From contig JAFWLB010000003.1 of NCBI GenBank assembly GCA_017514025.1, positions 1-64,000 of the forward strand: a stretch of DNA of 64,000 nt, in the 5' to 3' direction. Shown here piece after piece: positions 50,997 to 58,417 of this stretch (position 1 is the stretch's first letter; every line of letters starts with the position of its first letter). The stretch is from Candidatus Saccharimonadota bacterium. GTDB lineage: Bacteria > Patescibacteriota > Saccharimonadia > Saccharimonadales > Saccharimonadaceae. A model generated the notes under the pieces. That model had not been told where the DNA came from and searched no databases. It worked only from the letters and a program-made list of their open reading frames with translations. The position numbers were made by a program, and so were the translations under genes.

Positions 50997-51299
50997 ATGT
51001 ATTTGTCCAAATCCGAGCGAGAAGAAATTATAAAGTCTTATGATTGCAAAAATCTCATAGAAGACACTCACTATCAGGTTGAGCCTGATACGTGGGTATA
51101 TCTTTTCAAAGATCCGGGAGGCAAGAAATATGTTCTAATCTCTGCTGATTATATGGACTTCGATTTTGACCATTTTCCTCATCTTCTACGTTTCGACAAT
51201 GGTGAATTTCGCAAAATTGATTTTATCTTGCAAAAAGAAATTCCGTCGCTCGACACGAAGAAGACGTCCCAGAGCATCCTATTTGAATACGCAGACTAA
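50997..51299 (+). CDS. Unknown 100-residue acidic protein
   Basis: No family recognised. It is a small acidic cytosolic protein, rich in Asp and aromatic residues (YMDFDFDHFPHLLRF in the middle), with a single N-terminal cysteine and no signal or membrane segment. Its alternating hydrophobic pattern suggests a beta-rich core. Unlike the other unknown genes nearby, its codon use is AT-rich and its start is leaderless, so it looks native and not acquired. It ends before a double-hairpin terminator region. Coding is supported by the promoter spacing and the clean end. Confidence 0.65.
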   Translation: MYLSKSEREEIIKSYDCKNLIEDTHYQVEPDTWVYLFKDPGGKKYVLISADYMDFDFDHFPHLLRFDNGEFRKIDFILQKEIPSLDTKKTSQSILFEYAD

Positions 51300-51311
51300 T
51301 GAAGCAGCAAG

Positions 51312-51412
51312 AAAAACCCCGAGATTGAGGGCGCTGGGAGGGCGCAAACCGTCTCGGGGTCATGTCCCGAGTTAGTAGAGGCCAAAAGATGCCGCTCTCC
51401 TCGGGTGTTTTT
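51312..51412. terminator. Convergent double-hairpin terminator region
   Basis: Stem CCCCGAGA (51317-51324) / TCTCGGGG (51352-51359) and stem CCCGAG (51366-51371) / CTCGGG (51400-51405), with A-run at the left and T-run at the right. The four arms share complementarity, so they can also pair in a crossed way. It serves the genes on both sides. Confidence 0.6.
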
Positions 51413-51463
51413 CTGTTTAATTGTTGCTAGGGCCAGTGCATCTGGACCTCCTTTCCTGGAATT

Positions 51464-51748
51464 TTACTTCCAGAGTAGCCCGCCGGGCTTATGAATCGGC
51501 ATTGATTCATAAAGACCTTTGGTGGTATTGTGCTTGTTCCTAAATGTTCCCTTAGCGAAATACCATCCCTCGGGATAGGTGAGTTCGCTCGGTTCCACGT
51601 AGGAGACCAGGACGCCATTGGGGTCGCTGCACATGCCGAAGGGGTCAAGTTTGGTGTAGATAACCTCCCCCGGGTTGATGGCAGCCAAAATCTTGGCTGC
51701 CAGGCGAATAGAAAAATCCGCCGTTTTTAGTGTTTTCGTCGTCTCCAC
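51464..51748 (-). CDS. Unknown 94-residue protein, composition-shifted single-gene unit
   Basis: No family recognised. A small soluble protein with an N-terminal helix (TADFSIRLAAKILAAINPGE) and a likely beta-rich remainder (GVLVSYVEPSEL, GWYFAKGTF). It starts at GTG, 5 bases after GAGGAG. It has a perfect consensus promoter and a long leader of about 90 bases, plus its own terminator, like the units at 6624, 24987 and 52804. Possible protein-protein or inhibitor role, but there is no evidence for any function. Confidence 0.62.
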   Translation of the reverse strand: METTKTLKTADFSIRLAAKILAAINPGEVIYTKLDPFGMCSDPNGVLVSYVEPSELTYPEGWYFAKGTFRNKHNTTKGLYESMPIHKPGGLLWK

Positions 51749-51842
51749 GATGACTCCTCTCTGGGCTTTACGCCCAATCGCCTAAACAACTAACCTAACA
51801 GATTTGAAAACTGCAAAGCAAAAACTCTTGCTCCATCTTTAT

Positions 51843-51871
51843 ATTATAGCATACATGCTTATTTTTGTCAA
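51843..51871 (-). promoter_or_regulatory. Perfect consensus promoter of the 94-residue gene
   Basis: TTGACA, 17 bases, TATAAT on the minus strand. Confidence 0.88.
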
Positions 51872-51895
51872 TAGTAATACAATAAAGTCTGGATC

Positions 51896-51974
51896 TGGTG
51901 CCCGGGACAGGAAGACGCTTCGCTGGCGCTCGCTATCCGCCTTCGGCGGGCGAACCTTGGGCTCGCTTCCTGTC
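51896..51974 (-). repeat. Partial tRNA-Leu 3' copy in a structured element
   Basis: 51896-51913 is an exact 18-bp copy of the 3' end of the neighbouring tRNA-Leu(UAG), including the CCA. Part of it (GACAGGAAG, 51906-51914) forms a 9-bp outer stem with CTTCCTGTC (51966-51974), enclosing a CCGCC / GGCGG hairpin. Confidence 0.7.
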
Positions 51975-51992
51975 GCAGAAATTACAGAAATA

Positions 51993-52017
51993 AAATTAGC
52001 CCTAAAGGGCTATTTTT
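51993..52017. terminator. Terminator of tRNA-Leu(UAG)
   Basis: AGCCCT / AGGGCT hairpin with T-rich flanks on both sides; 7 bp beyond the tRNA 3' end on the minus strand. Confidence 0.75.
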
Positions 52018-52024
52018 ATTCCTG

Positions 52025-52110
52025 TGGTGCCCGGGACAGGAATCGAACCTGCAAGCCGTGAGGCACATGCTCCTAAGGCATGCGTGTCTACCAGTTCCAC
52101 CACCCGGGCA
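52025..52110 (-). tRNA. tRNA-Leu (anticodon TAG)
   Basis: A class II tRNA of 86 bases. The acceptor TGCCCGGG... pairs with CCCGGGCA before the discriminator, and CCA is encoded. The anticodon loop CTTAGGA gives TAG (UAG), which reads CUA and wobbles to other CUN. TATAAT at 52118-52123 lies 7 bp upstream. Confidence 0.95.
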
Positions 52111-52135
52111 TGTAGTAATTATAGCATAAGACGCA

Positions 52136-52166
52136 CAAAAAGACGAGCCGGTCGAGCTCGTCTTTC
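52136..52166. terminator. Terminator of the PSTG surface protein gene
   Basis: AAAGACGAGC / GCTCGTCTTT stem with T-run on the minus strand, just beyond the stop. Confidence 0.8.
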
Positions 52167-52176
52167 TGGAACCAAT

Positions 52177-52641
52177 TTATTTCTCTTTGGCTGCAGCCAT
52201 TTTCCGTGAAACCAAATACGTCACCAATGTGCCGGCTAGCAGTGCGATCGGCAAGAACTCTTCCGGACCAGTGCTTGGCATCTTGTCGTTGCTGCCAGCG
52301 GCACTGTTAGCCGCGGTATTAGAGCTAGTTTTGCTGCTCGTACTGCTATTTGAGAGGCTTCCCACGCTTGTGCTGTTCGTGCTCTCAGCCTTAGTCTCTT
52401 CTTTATTCTCCTCGCTCTTCGCTTCTTCCTTGTTCTCTTCGCCCTTCGCTTCTTCTTTTTGTTCGTTCTCCGTAGTTTGTGACGTAGTAGTCTCAGCCAC
52501 CGTCGCCACGTTATTGGACGATTTCTTCGTCGCCACCACAATAATCGCCACAATCAAAATCAAAATCACTACCACCGCTACGGTCGCGACTGCAATGATC
52601 TTTCGGCGTTCCTTTTTATCCGCCTCATCTTGATAATACAT
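52177..52641 (-). CDS. Small surface protein with PSTG sorting-type signal
   Basis: 154 residues: an N-terminal membrane helix or signal anchor (IIAVATVAVVVILILIVAIIVV), a low-complexity linker rich in Glu, Lys, Ser, Thr and Asn (repeated ENKEEAK / SEENKEE units, then Ser/Thr-rich), and a C-terminal MPSTGPEE followed by a hydrophobic stretch (FLPIALLAGTLVTYLV) and a basic tail (SRKMAAAKEK). The C terminus matches a sortase-type signal in order and spacing. The linker looks like a flexible stalk. Together with the PNTG protein at 34112 it suggests a sortase system elsewhere. No catalytic domain. Confidence 0.72.
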   Translation of the reverse strand: MYYQDEADKKERRKIIAVATVAVVVILILIVAIIVVATKKSSNNVATVAETTTSQTTENEQKEEAKGEENKEEAKSEENKEETKAESTNSTSVGSLSNSSTSSKTSSNTAANSAAGSNDKMPSTGPEEFLPIALLAGTLVTYLVSRKMAAAKEK

Positions 52642-52726
52642 AGTTAATAAAACTCCTTATGCCCCCATTATATCACACTTTTGCTAAAAATGCAAGCTTA
52701 TGTCTAAAAAATAATTAACAAGAAAA

Positions 52727-52772
52727 AACCGGAGCTAGGGGGAGTTTGCGGCCCCTATAATGCTCCGGTTTT
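52727..52772 (-). terminator. Terminator of the 227-residue gene
   Basis: AACCGGAGC (52727-52735) / GCTCCGGTT (52762-52770) stem with an inner AGGGG / CCCCT hairpin; T-run on both sides. Confidence 0.75.
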
Positions 52773-52803
52773 TTGTCCCTTAAGGGGAATTTGCAGACTG
52801 GCT

Positions 52804-53487
52804 CTACCAGTAGTGAACAGCCATCTGGTTGATGGCGTCCAGGCAGAGTTCCCAGTTCTCGGCAAACGGCTTCGTCAGTTCCTTCGGCCATCCTTCGACC
52901 CTACTCGACCCCGTCGCGATAAAACGATACATCGCGTCGTAGTTTTGCAGGTTGTTGCGCTCGAACATTTCCTTGCGTCGCCTCAGGAAAAGGTTCACCA
53001 TCGAAGGATAGGCAATCCCGCCACGCTTGTCTTGCGTAGCGCCTTTGTCCAGGCCAAAGCGTACCAGCAACGGGTGCAGAGACTTCGTCATCTGCTCGAA
53101 ATGCCATTTGCCGGCCAGTTCCAGAGGCAGGGCCAAATGCTCACGCCCCTTCAAAATGCCCAGCGGACCACCACCGATCCGAATTGCGTTTAGTGCTCGG
53201 CCCTTGTGGACCTCCTGGAAGATCGGGTAGGCCATCTTGGCTTGCCGAGCGCAGTTCGCGAGGTTGATTTCGTCCCACAGCTCTTCCGGCATCTCATAGC
53301 CTTCACCTTCGAGCAAAGTCGCGAAATTGTCCGGCATCTTCTCTTCGGGCACTTCTTCCTCTGCGAGCCCCTTCAGGAACCCACGCACGGCCGCCTTCAC
53401 GACCATCTGTTCAAAGCTATACTGAGACCAATCCTCCATTTCTTCCGCCATCTTGCCCAGTTCCAATTCCATGATTTCCTCTACCAT
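52804..53487 (-). CDS. Unknown 227-residue protein, composition-shifted single-gene unit
   Basis: No family recognised. A mostly helical soluble protein with an acidic, Met/Glu-rich N terminus (MVEEIMELELGKMAEEMEDW) and a more basic middle (NLFLRRRKEMFERNN). It has two cysteines only. No signal or membrane segment. It starts at the ATG at 53487 with AAAGGA upstream, behind a perfect consensus promoter and a leader of about 90 bases, and ends in its own terminator. GC-rich codon use sets it apart from rsmD, recG and trmD next door. Coding is likely; function unknown. Confidence 0.72.
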   Translation of the reverse strand: MVEEIMELELGKMAEEMEDWSQYSFEQMVVKAAVRGFLKGLAEEEVPEEKMPDNFATLLEGEGYEMPEELWDEINLANCARQAKMAYPIFQEVHKGRALNAIRIGGGPLGILKGREHLALPLELAGKWHFEQMTKSLHPLLVRFGLDKGATQDKRGGIAYPSMVNLFLRRRKEMFERNNLQNYDAMYRFIATGSSRVEGWPKELTKPFAENWELCLDAINQMAVHYW

Positions 53488-53586
53488 TTCTATTCCTTTC
53501 TTCTAGAGGAACTAATACCAAACCTTAAGAAACGATTTAAAACTCCACATAGTGACCGTCAAAACATAATCGCTATGATAACCACC

Positions 53587-53615
53587 ATTATAGCATACTT
53601 AGCGCAAAATGTCAA
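53587..53615 (-). promoter_or_regulatory. Perfect consensus promoter of the 227-residue gene
   Basis: TTGACA, 17 bases, TATAAT on the minus strand, 9 bp from the rsmD stop. Confidence 0.88.
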
Positions 53616-53623
53616 TGCTTACA

Positions 53624-54217
53624 TCACTTTTTGGCGTAAATGGAAATCGTCGCTCCTGCATATTGATGGGATTTTTCCAAAGTCAAACCCGGCAAATCGG
53701 GTGCTTCCCCGGGGTGAGACAATGCCAACACCCCCTCATCCGCCAAATACTCTGTCAAGTTTTCGATGTCTTCTACTTTAAAGTCATCATAGGGAGGATC
53801 AGCAATAATCACGTCCACTTCTTCGGGAAAGGTCTCCATGGCCATCGCCATTCGCGGGTCCAGCGCCACACCTTTGTTTTGTATAAATTTTTCATAAAAA
53901 GCGCTCACTGCGCCTCGGTAAAACGCTACTTGCTCCTCCTCAATCCCTAGCGACATGCAGTTCATCACGATCGTCCGCATGGCTATATGGCCTTCTTCCA
54001 CGAACAATACTTCGTCCGCTCCCCTAGAGAGCGCCTCTATCCCCAGCGCTCCGCTTCCGGCGTAAGCGTCCAGAACCTTCGCACCCGGCAAATAGTCGTT
54101 TAGCATGTTAAACAATGCGATTTTTTCGCGCGACCCCATCGGATGCGTCCGGTCGCAGTCCGGTGATTCAATATTCCGCCCCTTGTAAACCCCTGAAGTA
54201 ATTTTAATTCTTGCCAT
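53624..54217 (-). CDS. rsmD: 16S rRNA (guanine-N2-966) methyltransferase RsmD
   Basis: An SAM-dependent methyltransferase of 197 residues that modifies G966 in the 30S head. Blocks are ITSGVYKGRNIESP, PMGSREKIALFNMLND (for T-d-rvreAlFn), VLDAYAGSGALGIEALSRGA for SAM binding, and the catalytic IIADPPYDDF. It follows recG with 1 bp between and ends the obg-trmD-recG-rsmD transcript. recG next to rsmD is a common bacterial arrangement (often with coaD). Confidence 0.93.
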   Translation of the reverse strand: MARIKITSGVYKGRNIESPDCDRTHPMGSREKIALFNMLNDYLPGAKVLDAYAGSGALGIEALSRGADEVLFVEEGHIAMRTIVMNCMSLGIEEEQVAFYRGAVSAFYEKFIQNKGVALDPRMAMAMETFPEEVDVIIADPPYDDFKVEDIENLTEYLADEGVLALSHPGEAPDLPGLTLEKSHQYAGATISIYAKK

Positions 54218-54218
54218 T

Positions 54219-56234
54219 TTAATTTAAAGTAGTTATCTGTTGATATCGATTAATCCCCGCCATTAACTCCTTATATTTTAGCATATTTTCTGGATCCTTC
54301 AGAAAATCCGCCACATCTCGCTGCGCCCGGTGAATTAGCTCCGTATCCGAAAAAGTCGCAATCCGGAGATCCAGTGCCCCGTGCTGCAAAGCCCCGTAAA
54401 TTTCCCCTGGGCCACGTAATCTTAAATCCACTTCAGCCAGATGAAAACCGTCACAAGATTTTTCTAGCTCCAACAGTCGTCGTGACGGCCGCATTTCCCC
54501 TGAGGTCAGCAAAAAACACTCCGATGCCACGCTTCCTCGCCCCACCCTACCTCTTAATTGGTGCAACTGCGCCAAGCCGTAGCTCTCGGCATTTTCAATA
54601 ATCATCAGGGTCGCATTTGGCACGTCCACCCCCACTTCCACTACTGTCGTCGAAACCAAAATCTCTATTTCTCCTCTAGCAAACCGCCCCATAATCTCAT
54701 CCTTTTCCGCCGGCTTCATTCGCCCGTGCAAAAACTCAATTTTTAGATTTGGAAACATTTTTTGTAGCTTCGCATGGCGTGATTTTACAGAGGTAGTCTC
54801 AGCGCGCGGGTCGTCATCGATCGCTTTGCAAATCCAATAAACCTGATTACCCGCTGCCACCGTATCTGCAATTTTGGGATACAACCTCTCCCTTAGCTCA
54901 ATTTCTCTTAAAATTTGAGTTTTTATCGGCTGCCGCCCCTTTGGCATCTGGTTCAAAACCGATACGTCCAAATCGCCAAATACCGTTAATTGTAGCGAAC
55001 GTGGAATCGGAGTTGCTGTCATGGCTAAGAGATGCGGCGCTTTCCCATCTGGCGATTTCAGCATCAATTTTTGCCTCTGTTCTACCCCAAAACGGTGCTG
55101 CTCGTCAATTACCACTAGCCCCAGTTCGGCGAACTCTGTATCATCAGTTAGGAGTGCGTGTGTGCCAATCACCAAATCCCACTCACCGTCACGAATCTGT
55201 TTTTTTAGCTCCACCTTCTTTTTTGTCGCCCCAATCAGAAGCGTTACTCTCACCCCTAGCGGCTCCAGCAATTTAGTCAGTCCCTCATAATGTTGTGCAG
55301 CCAAAATGGCCGTCGGGGCCAGCAGCGCCACCTGTTGCCTGCCTATCACCGCTTCATATGCGCTCATCGCCGCCACCATCGTCTTCCCCGACCCCACGTC
55401 CCCCTGCAGAAGCCGGTTCATCGGTTTAGGCTTCTCCATATCCTGAAAAATCTCCCAAGCCGCCTTTTTCTGCGCCCCCGTCAGCTCAAATGGCAATTTC
55501 CCTAAAAACTCCTTGATTTTAGTTAGGTTAAAGGGAATTTCTGCGGATTTTAACTTTTGATTCTCACGTTTATTTAATTTTGCCGCCAAAATCAGTTCAA
55601 ACAGCTCTTCATAGGCTAAATATTTACGCGCCCTTTCGGCCGATTTAGCGGAACTAGGAAAATGCGTCTGGAATAGCGCCTCGCGCCTCGTCCCAGACCG
55701 TACCGACGGCAAAAGATCTGGCACTCCGCTAAATTTATCTCGCGACTTAGCCATAATTCGCCGAAAATCGGCCGATTTCAACGCTCCGTGCGCCACGTAG
55801 ATAGGGCTTAGGCCCGCGTGGGGGTCAATATCGGCTACTTCGGCCGCCGAGGGCGAGATTAGGCTATAACGGCCATTTTTGAACTCAAAATTCCCCGTGA
55901 AAAAATATTCTTTCTCTGGTAAAAACTGTTTCAGGCGGTAACTCTGGTTAAACCAAACCACTTTTACCGCCCCGGTTTTGTCTCTAATCACCCCCTCTGT
56001 TATCGACAGATTACGTCGTTTCGCTCGCCTAGTAGACAAATTTTCAATTTTACCCCTGATCACCACTTTGCCGGGACGCATTTCGGAAATAGAGGTCGGT
56101 GCCGCATAATTTTCGTAATCTCGCGGCAAATTGTAAAGCATATCTTTTACAGTTTTGATGCCATATTTGCGCAAAATCTCCGCCGTTTTCGGTCCCACCC
56201 CAGTCAAATCTTCTACCGCACCAGGCCAATTCAT
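54219..56234 (-). CDS. recG: ATP-dependent DNA helicase RecG
   Basis: RecG remodels stalled forks and R-loops. The 671 residues cover the N-terminal wedge (OB) domain (GKVVIRGKIENLSTRRAKRRNLSI), helicase motif I QGDVGSGKTMVA, motif II VIDEQHRFG, motif III TATPIPR, and motif VI QLRGRVGRG. I start at the ATG at 56234, overlapping the trmD stop as ATGA with a GGGGCGA site upstream; an in-frame start at 56261 is less likely. Length is close to the usual 680-690. Confidence 0.96.
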   Translation of the reverse strand: MNWPGAVEDLTGVGPKTAEILRKYGIKTVKDMLYNLPRDYENYAAPTSISEMRPGKVVIRGKIENLSTRRAKRRNLSITEGVIRDKTGAVKVVWFNQSYRLKQFLPEKEYFFTGNFEFKNGRYSLISPSAAEVADIDPHAGLSPIYVAHGALKSADFRRIMAKSRDKFSGVPDLLPSVRSGTRREALFQTHFPSSAKSAERARKYLAYEELFELILAAKLNKRENQKLKSAEIPFNLTKIKEFLGKLPFELTGAQKKAAWEIFQDMEKPKPMNRLLQGDVGSGKTMVAAMSAYEAVIGRQQVALLAPTAILAAQHYEGLTKLLEPLGVRVTLLIGATKKKVELKKQIRDGEWDLVIGTHALLTDDTEFAELGLVVIDEQHRFGVEQRQKLMLKSPDGKAPHLLAMTATPIPRSLQLTVFGDLDVSVLNQMPKGRQPIKTQILREIELRERLYPKIADTVAAGNQVYWICKAIDDDPRAETTSVKSRHAKLQKMFPNLKIEFLHGRMKPAEKDEIMGRFARGEIEILVSTTVVEVGVDVPNATLMIIENAESYGLAQLHQLRGRVGRGSVASECFLLTSGEMRPSRRLLELEKSCDGFHLAEVDLRLRGPGEIYGALQHGALDLRIATFSDTELIHRAQRDVADFLKDPENMLKYKELMAGINRYQQITTLN

Positions 56235-56875
56235 GCTCGCCCCGAATGTTCTTCGCGCCATTTGGCGATCTCGCCATGATTACCAGAAAGTAACACTTCC
56301 GGTACTTTCATCCCCCGAAAATCCTCCGGCCGGGTATACTGCGGATATTCTAAGTTGTCCCCATCAGAGAATGACTCAATTTCTGTCGATTTTTCGCCCC
56401 CTAATACCCCTGGTATTAGCCGCACTACACTGTCGATGATAATCAGCGCCGGTAGCTCCCCGCCCGTTAATACATACTTTCCTAGAGAGATTTTATAGTC
56501 TACTATCGAGAGTATACGCTCATCATACCCCTCATAATGCGGACACAAGATAATATAATGGCCTTCCGGTAATTCTCTGGCCTTTTCTTGGTTCCAGATT
56601 TCTCCTACAGGAGTCGGCAAAATAACTTTGGCCTCGGAGTCGCGTGCCTTCACACTCTCAATCGCAGCAAACACCGGCTCACATCTGAGCAACATCCCGT
56701 CTCCACCCCCGTATGGCGTATCATCCACCGACTTATGCGGCCCCAACCCAAAATCCCGCAAATTCACTAATTCAAATTCCGCCAGCCCCTTTTCCGTAGC
56801 CTTCCACATCATCGAGGTCTTCAAATACGGCTCCACCGCCTCTGGAAACAATGTGATTATAGTAAACTTAATCAT
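56231..56875 (-). CDS. trmD: tRNA (guanine-N1-37) methyltransferase
   Basis: A SPOUT-class enzyme that makes m1G37, preventing +1 frameshifts. The 214 residues include TPYGGGDGMLLRCEP, ILCPHYEGYDERIL, the trefoil-knot SAM site LGKYVLTGGELPALIIIDSV (here DYKISLGKYVLTGGE) and the end block PEDFRGMKVPEVLLSGNH. Shorter than the usual 230-250 because the C-terminal extension is trimmed. It overlaps obg by 8 bp and recG by 4 bp. Confidence 0.95.
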   Translation of the reverse strand: MIKFTIITLFPEAVEPYLKTSMMWKATEKGLAEFELVNLRDFGLGPHKSVDDTPYGGGDGMLLRCEPVFAAIESVKARDSEAKVILPTPVGEIWNQEKARELPEGHYIILCPHYEGYDERILSIVDYKISLGKYVLTGGELPALIIIDSVVRLIPGVLGGEKSTEIESFSDGDNLEYPQYTRPEDFRGMKVPEVLLSGNHGEIAKWREEHSGRA

Positions 56876-58145
56876 AATCCTCCACCAGAGTGAACTCTTT
56901 ACCCGCGATAGAAATAACCGAATCCGGCTGCGCCCCCATAGAGGTTAGCTCCCCCCGGATACCAAATTTTTTCATAATATCCCGCAGGCGGTTCACAGAC
57001 GCGTAATTATTGAGATCCGTCCGCCGAGCGAACTTCTCAATCTTCTCCCCTGTCACCACAAACTTATCATCCACCTTCTCCACTTTCCAAGTATCTCTTA
57101 GCAAATCGTCATTTAGTTTTATGGTCGGCAATTCTTCTTTGGTTTCTACTTCTTTGATGATTTCTTTCTTATTTTCAACTTTATCTTTCAATTCTCTCAG
57201 CAAAGTATCCAAGCCCTGGTGCGCACTAGAAGAAATCGCCAAAACTTGCGCCTCCGGATTTTTTGCCAAGATGGTCGCCATCTGCATCTCAACAATCTCC
57301 GGATCTACGCCTTCGCATTTTGTCAGAGCCACTACTTCCGGACGAGTAGCCAAATCGGAATATTTCTCTAATTCTCTCCGAATCGTCGCATATGCCTCTC
57401 CCGCATCATCATTATAAACATCCACCAAATGCAGAAGCACCGCTGTTCGGTCCACATGCCGGAGAAACGCGTGCCCCAGCCCCTTTCCCTCGCTCGCCCC
57501 TTCGATCAGCCCCGGGATATCAGCGATCAATAAATCTCGCCCATCAATCGTTGCCACCCCGAGATTTGGCGTAATAGTAGTAAAGGCGTAATCAGCAATC
57601 TCTGGCTTTGCATTAGAAACGACTGACAAAAAGGTAGATTTACCGGCGTTTGGCAGCCCTACCAGCCCCACATCGGCCATAGACTTCAGCTCCAGCTCGG
57701 CTTCAAACTCTTCGCCCGGTTCCCCCACTTCGGCTACCACCGGCGTCTGTCTCGTGCTGGATTTGAAATGCGCATTGCCAAACCCACCCGCGCCACCACG
57801 AGCAATCACGGCTTCTTGCCCATCCTCGGTCAAATCTGCGATAATCTCCCCATTCTTTTTTACAATTGTTCCCACGGGCACATCAATAACTAAATCACGA
57901 CCGCTCCGGCCAGCTGCTCGCTGCCCCGCCCCGTTTTTGCCATTTTCCGCCGTCAAAATCGGCGTAAAACGAAAATCTACCAAAGTGTTAGTATTGCGAT
58001 CCGCTCGAAAAATAATACTCCCGCCGCGTCCACCATCACCCCCGTCTGGCCCGCCTTTTGGGATGTAGATCTCGTGCCGAAAAGAAACAGCCCCATCGCC
58101 ACCTTTCCCAGCTTTCAAACTCACTTTTGCGGTATCGACAAACAT
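56868..58145 (-). CDS. obg: GTPase Obg (CgtA)
   Basis: Obg is an essential GTPase for 50S assembly and stress signalling. The 425-residue protein has the Gly-rich Obg fold (GKGGDGAVSFRHEIYIPKGG, GGDGGRGGSIIF), the G domain (GLPNAGKSTFLS, DIPGLIEGAS, switch regions) and the C-terminal OCT domain (last 80 residues, ending in DSVISIAGKEFTLVEDYD). I start at the ATG at 58145, because TATAAT ends 6 bases upstream; an in-frame start at 58265 would lie in the candidate small RNA. First gene of obg-trmD-recG-rsmD. Confidence 0.96.
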   Translation of the reverse strand: MFVDTAKVSLKAGKGGDGAVSFRHEIYIPKGGPDGGDGGRGGSIIFRADRNTNTLVDFRFTPILTAENGKNGAGQRAAGRSGRDLVIDVPVGTIVKKNGEIIADLTEDGQEAVIARGGAGGFGNAHFKSSTRQTPVVAEVGEPGEEFEAELELKSMADVGLVGLPNAGKSTFLSVVSNAKPEIADYAFTTITPNLGVATIDGRDLLIADIPGLIEGASEGKGLGHAFLRHVDRTAVLLHLVDVYNDDAGEAYATIRRELEKYSDLATRPEVVALTKCEGVDPEIVEMQMATILAKNPEAQVLAISSSAHQGLDTLLRELKDKVENKKEIIKEVETKEELPTIKLNDDLLRDTWKVEKVDDKFVVTGEKIEKFARRTDLNNYASVNRLRDIMKKFGIRGELTSMGAQPDSVISIAGKEFTLVEDYD

Positions 58146-58151
58146 AATCTT

Positions 58152-58157
58152 ATTATA
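58152..58157 (-). promoter_or_regulatory. -10 box of obg operon (leaderless type)
   Basis: TATAAT with 6 bases to the obg ATG, just past a terminator hairpin. Confidence 0.7.
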
Positions 58158-58162
58158 TAATG

Positions 58163-58310
58163 AAAAAGACCATTTTGCAATGGTCTTTCCCGCGCTGATG
58201 CGCGCCCACCCGTGGGGCACATTGGTTTGTTTTAATCCGCTGTTTGTTTTAATGTAAGTCTCCACACTCCACTAAGAAATCAGTGGAACCCCTGTGAAGC
58301 GTACCAGCTT
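58163..58310 (-). ncRNA. Candidate small RNA between a consensus promoter and a terminator
   Basis: A stretch of about 148 bases without a plausible gene, bounded by a consensus promoter and an AAGACCATT / AATGGTCTT hairpin with TTTTT. Within it are a CCACT / AGTGG hairpin, a direct repeat of ATTAAAACAAAC (two copies, 11 bases apart, likely single-stranded) and GC-rich hairpins (GCCC...GGGC, CGCG...CGCG). I could not match it to SRP, 6S, tmRNA or RNase P RNA. Alternatively it is a long attenuated leader of obg. Confidence 0.55.
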
Positions 58311-58316
58311 AAATCT

Positions 58317-58345
58317 ATCATAAAGCATAAACGCTATGTTGTCAA
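58317..58345 (-). promoter_or_regulatory. Promoter of candidate small RNA
   Basis: TTGACA, 17-base spacer, TATGAT on the minus strand. Confidence 0.75.
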
Positions 58346-58407
58346 GACTTTTTTCACAAAAAGTCTTGGAACGTCCCAAGGGGTAAACAAGACTTTTTCA
58401 CAAAAAT
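58343..58407. repeat. Direct repeat and hairpin beyond the LysM-CHAP gene
   Basis: CAAGACTTTTTTCACAAAAA (58343-58362) recurs with one T fewer at 58388-58406. The first copy with its right flank forms CAAGACTTTTT / AAAAAGTCTTG. It may end the LysM-CHAP operon, and it overlaps the -35 box of the small RNA promoter. Confidence 0.5.
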
Positions 58408-58417
58408 CACAAATTTT

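Noticed and set aside
51896-52042. Active integrated element at tRNA-Leu
   Set aside because: Only 129 bp between the two copies, with no integrase or cargo; kept as a repeat finding instead.
52187-52633. Plus-strand ORF opposite the PSTG surface protein
   Set aside because: Shadow of the low-complexity linker; the minus-strand frame has signal anchor, sorting tail and terminator.
53206-53781. Plus-strand ORF spanning the promoter region at 53.5 kb
   Set aside because: Runs through a perfect minus-strand promoter and into rsmD; no support of its own.
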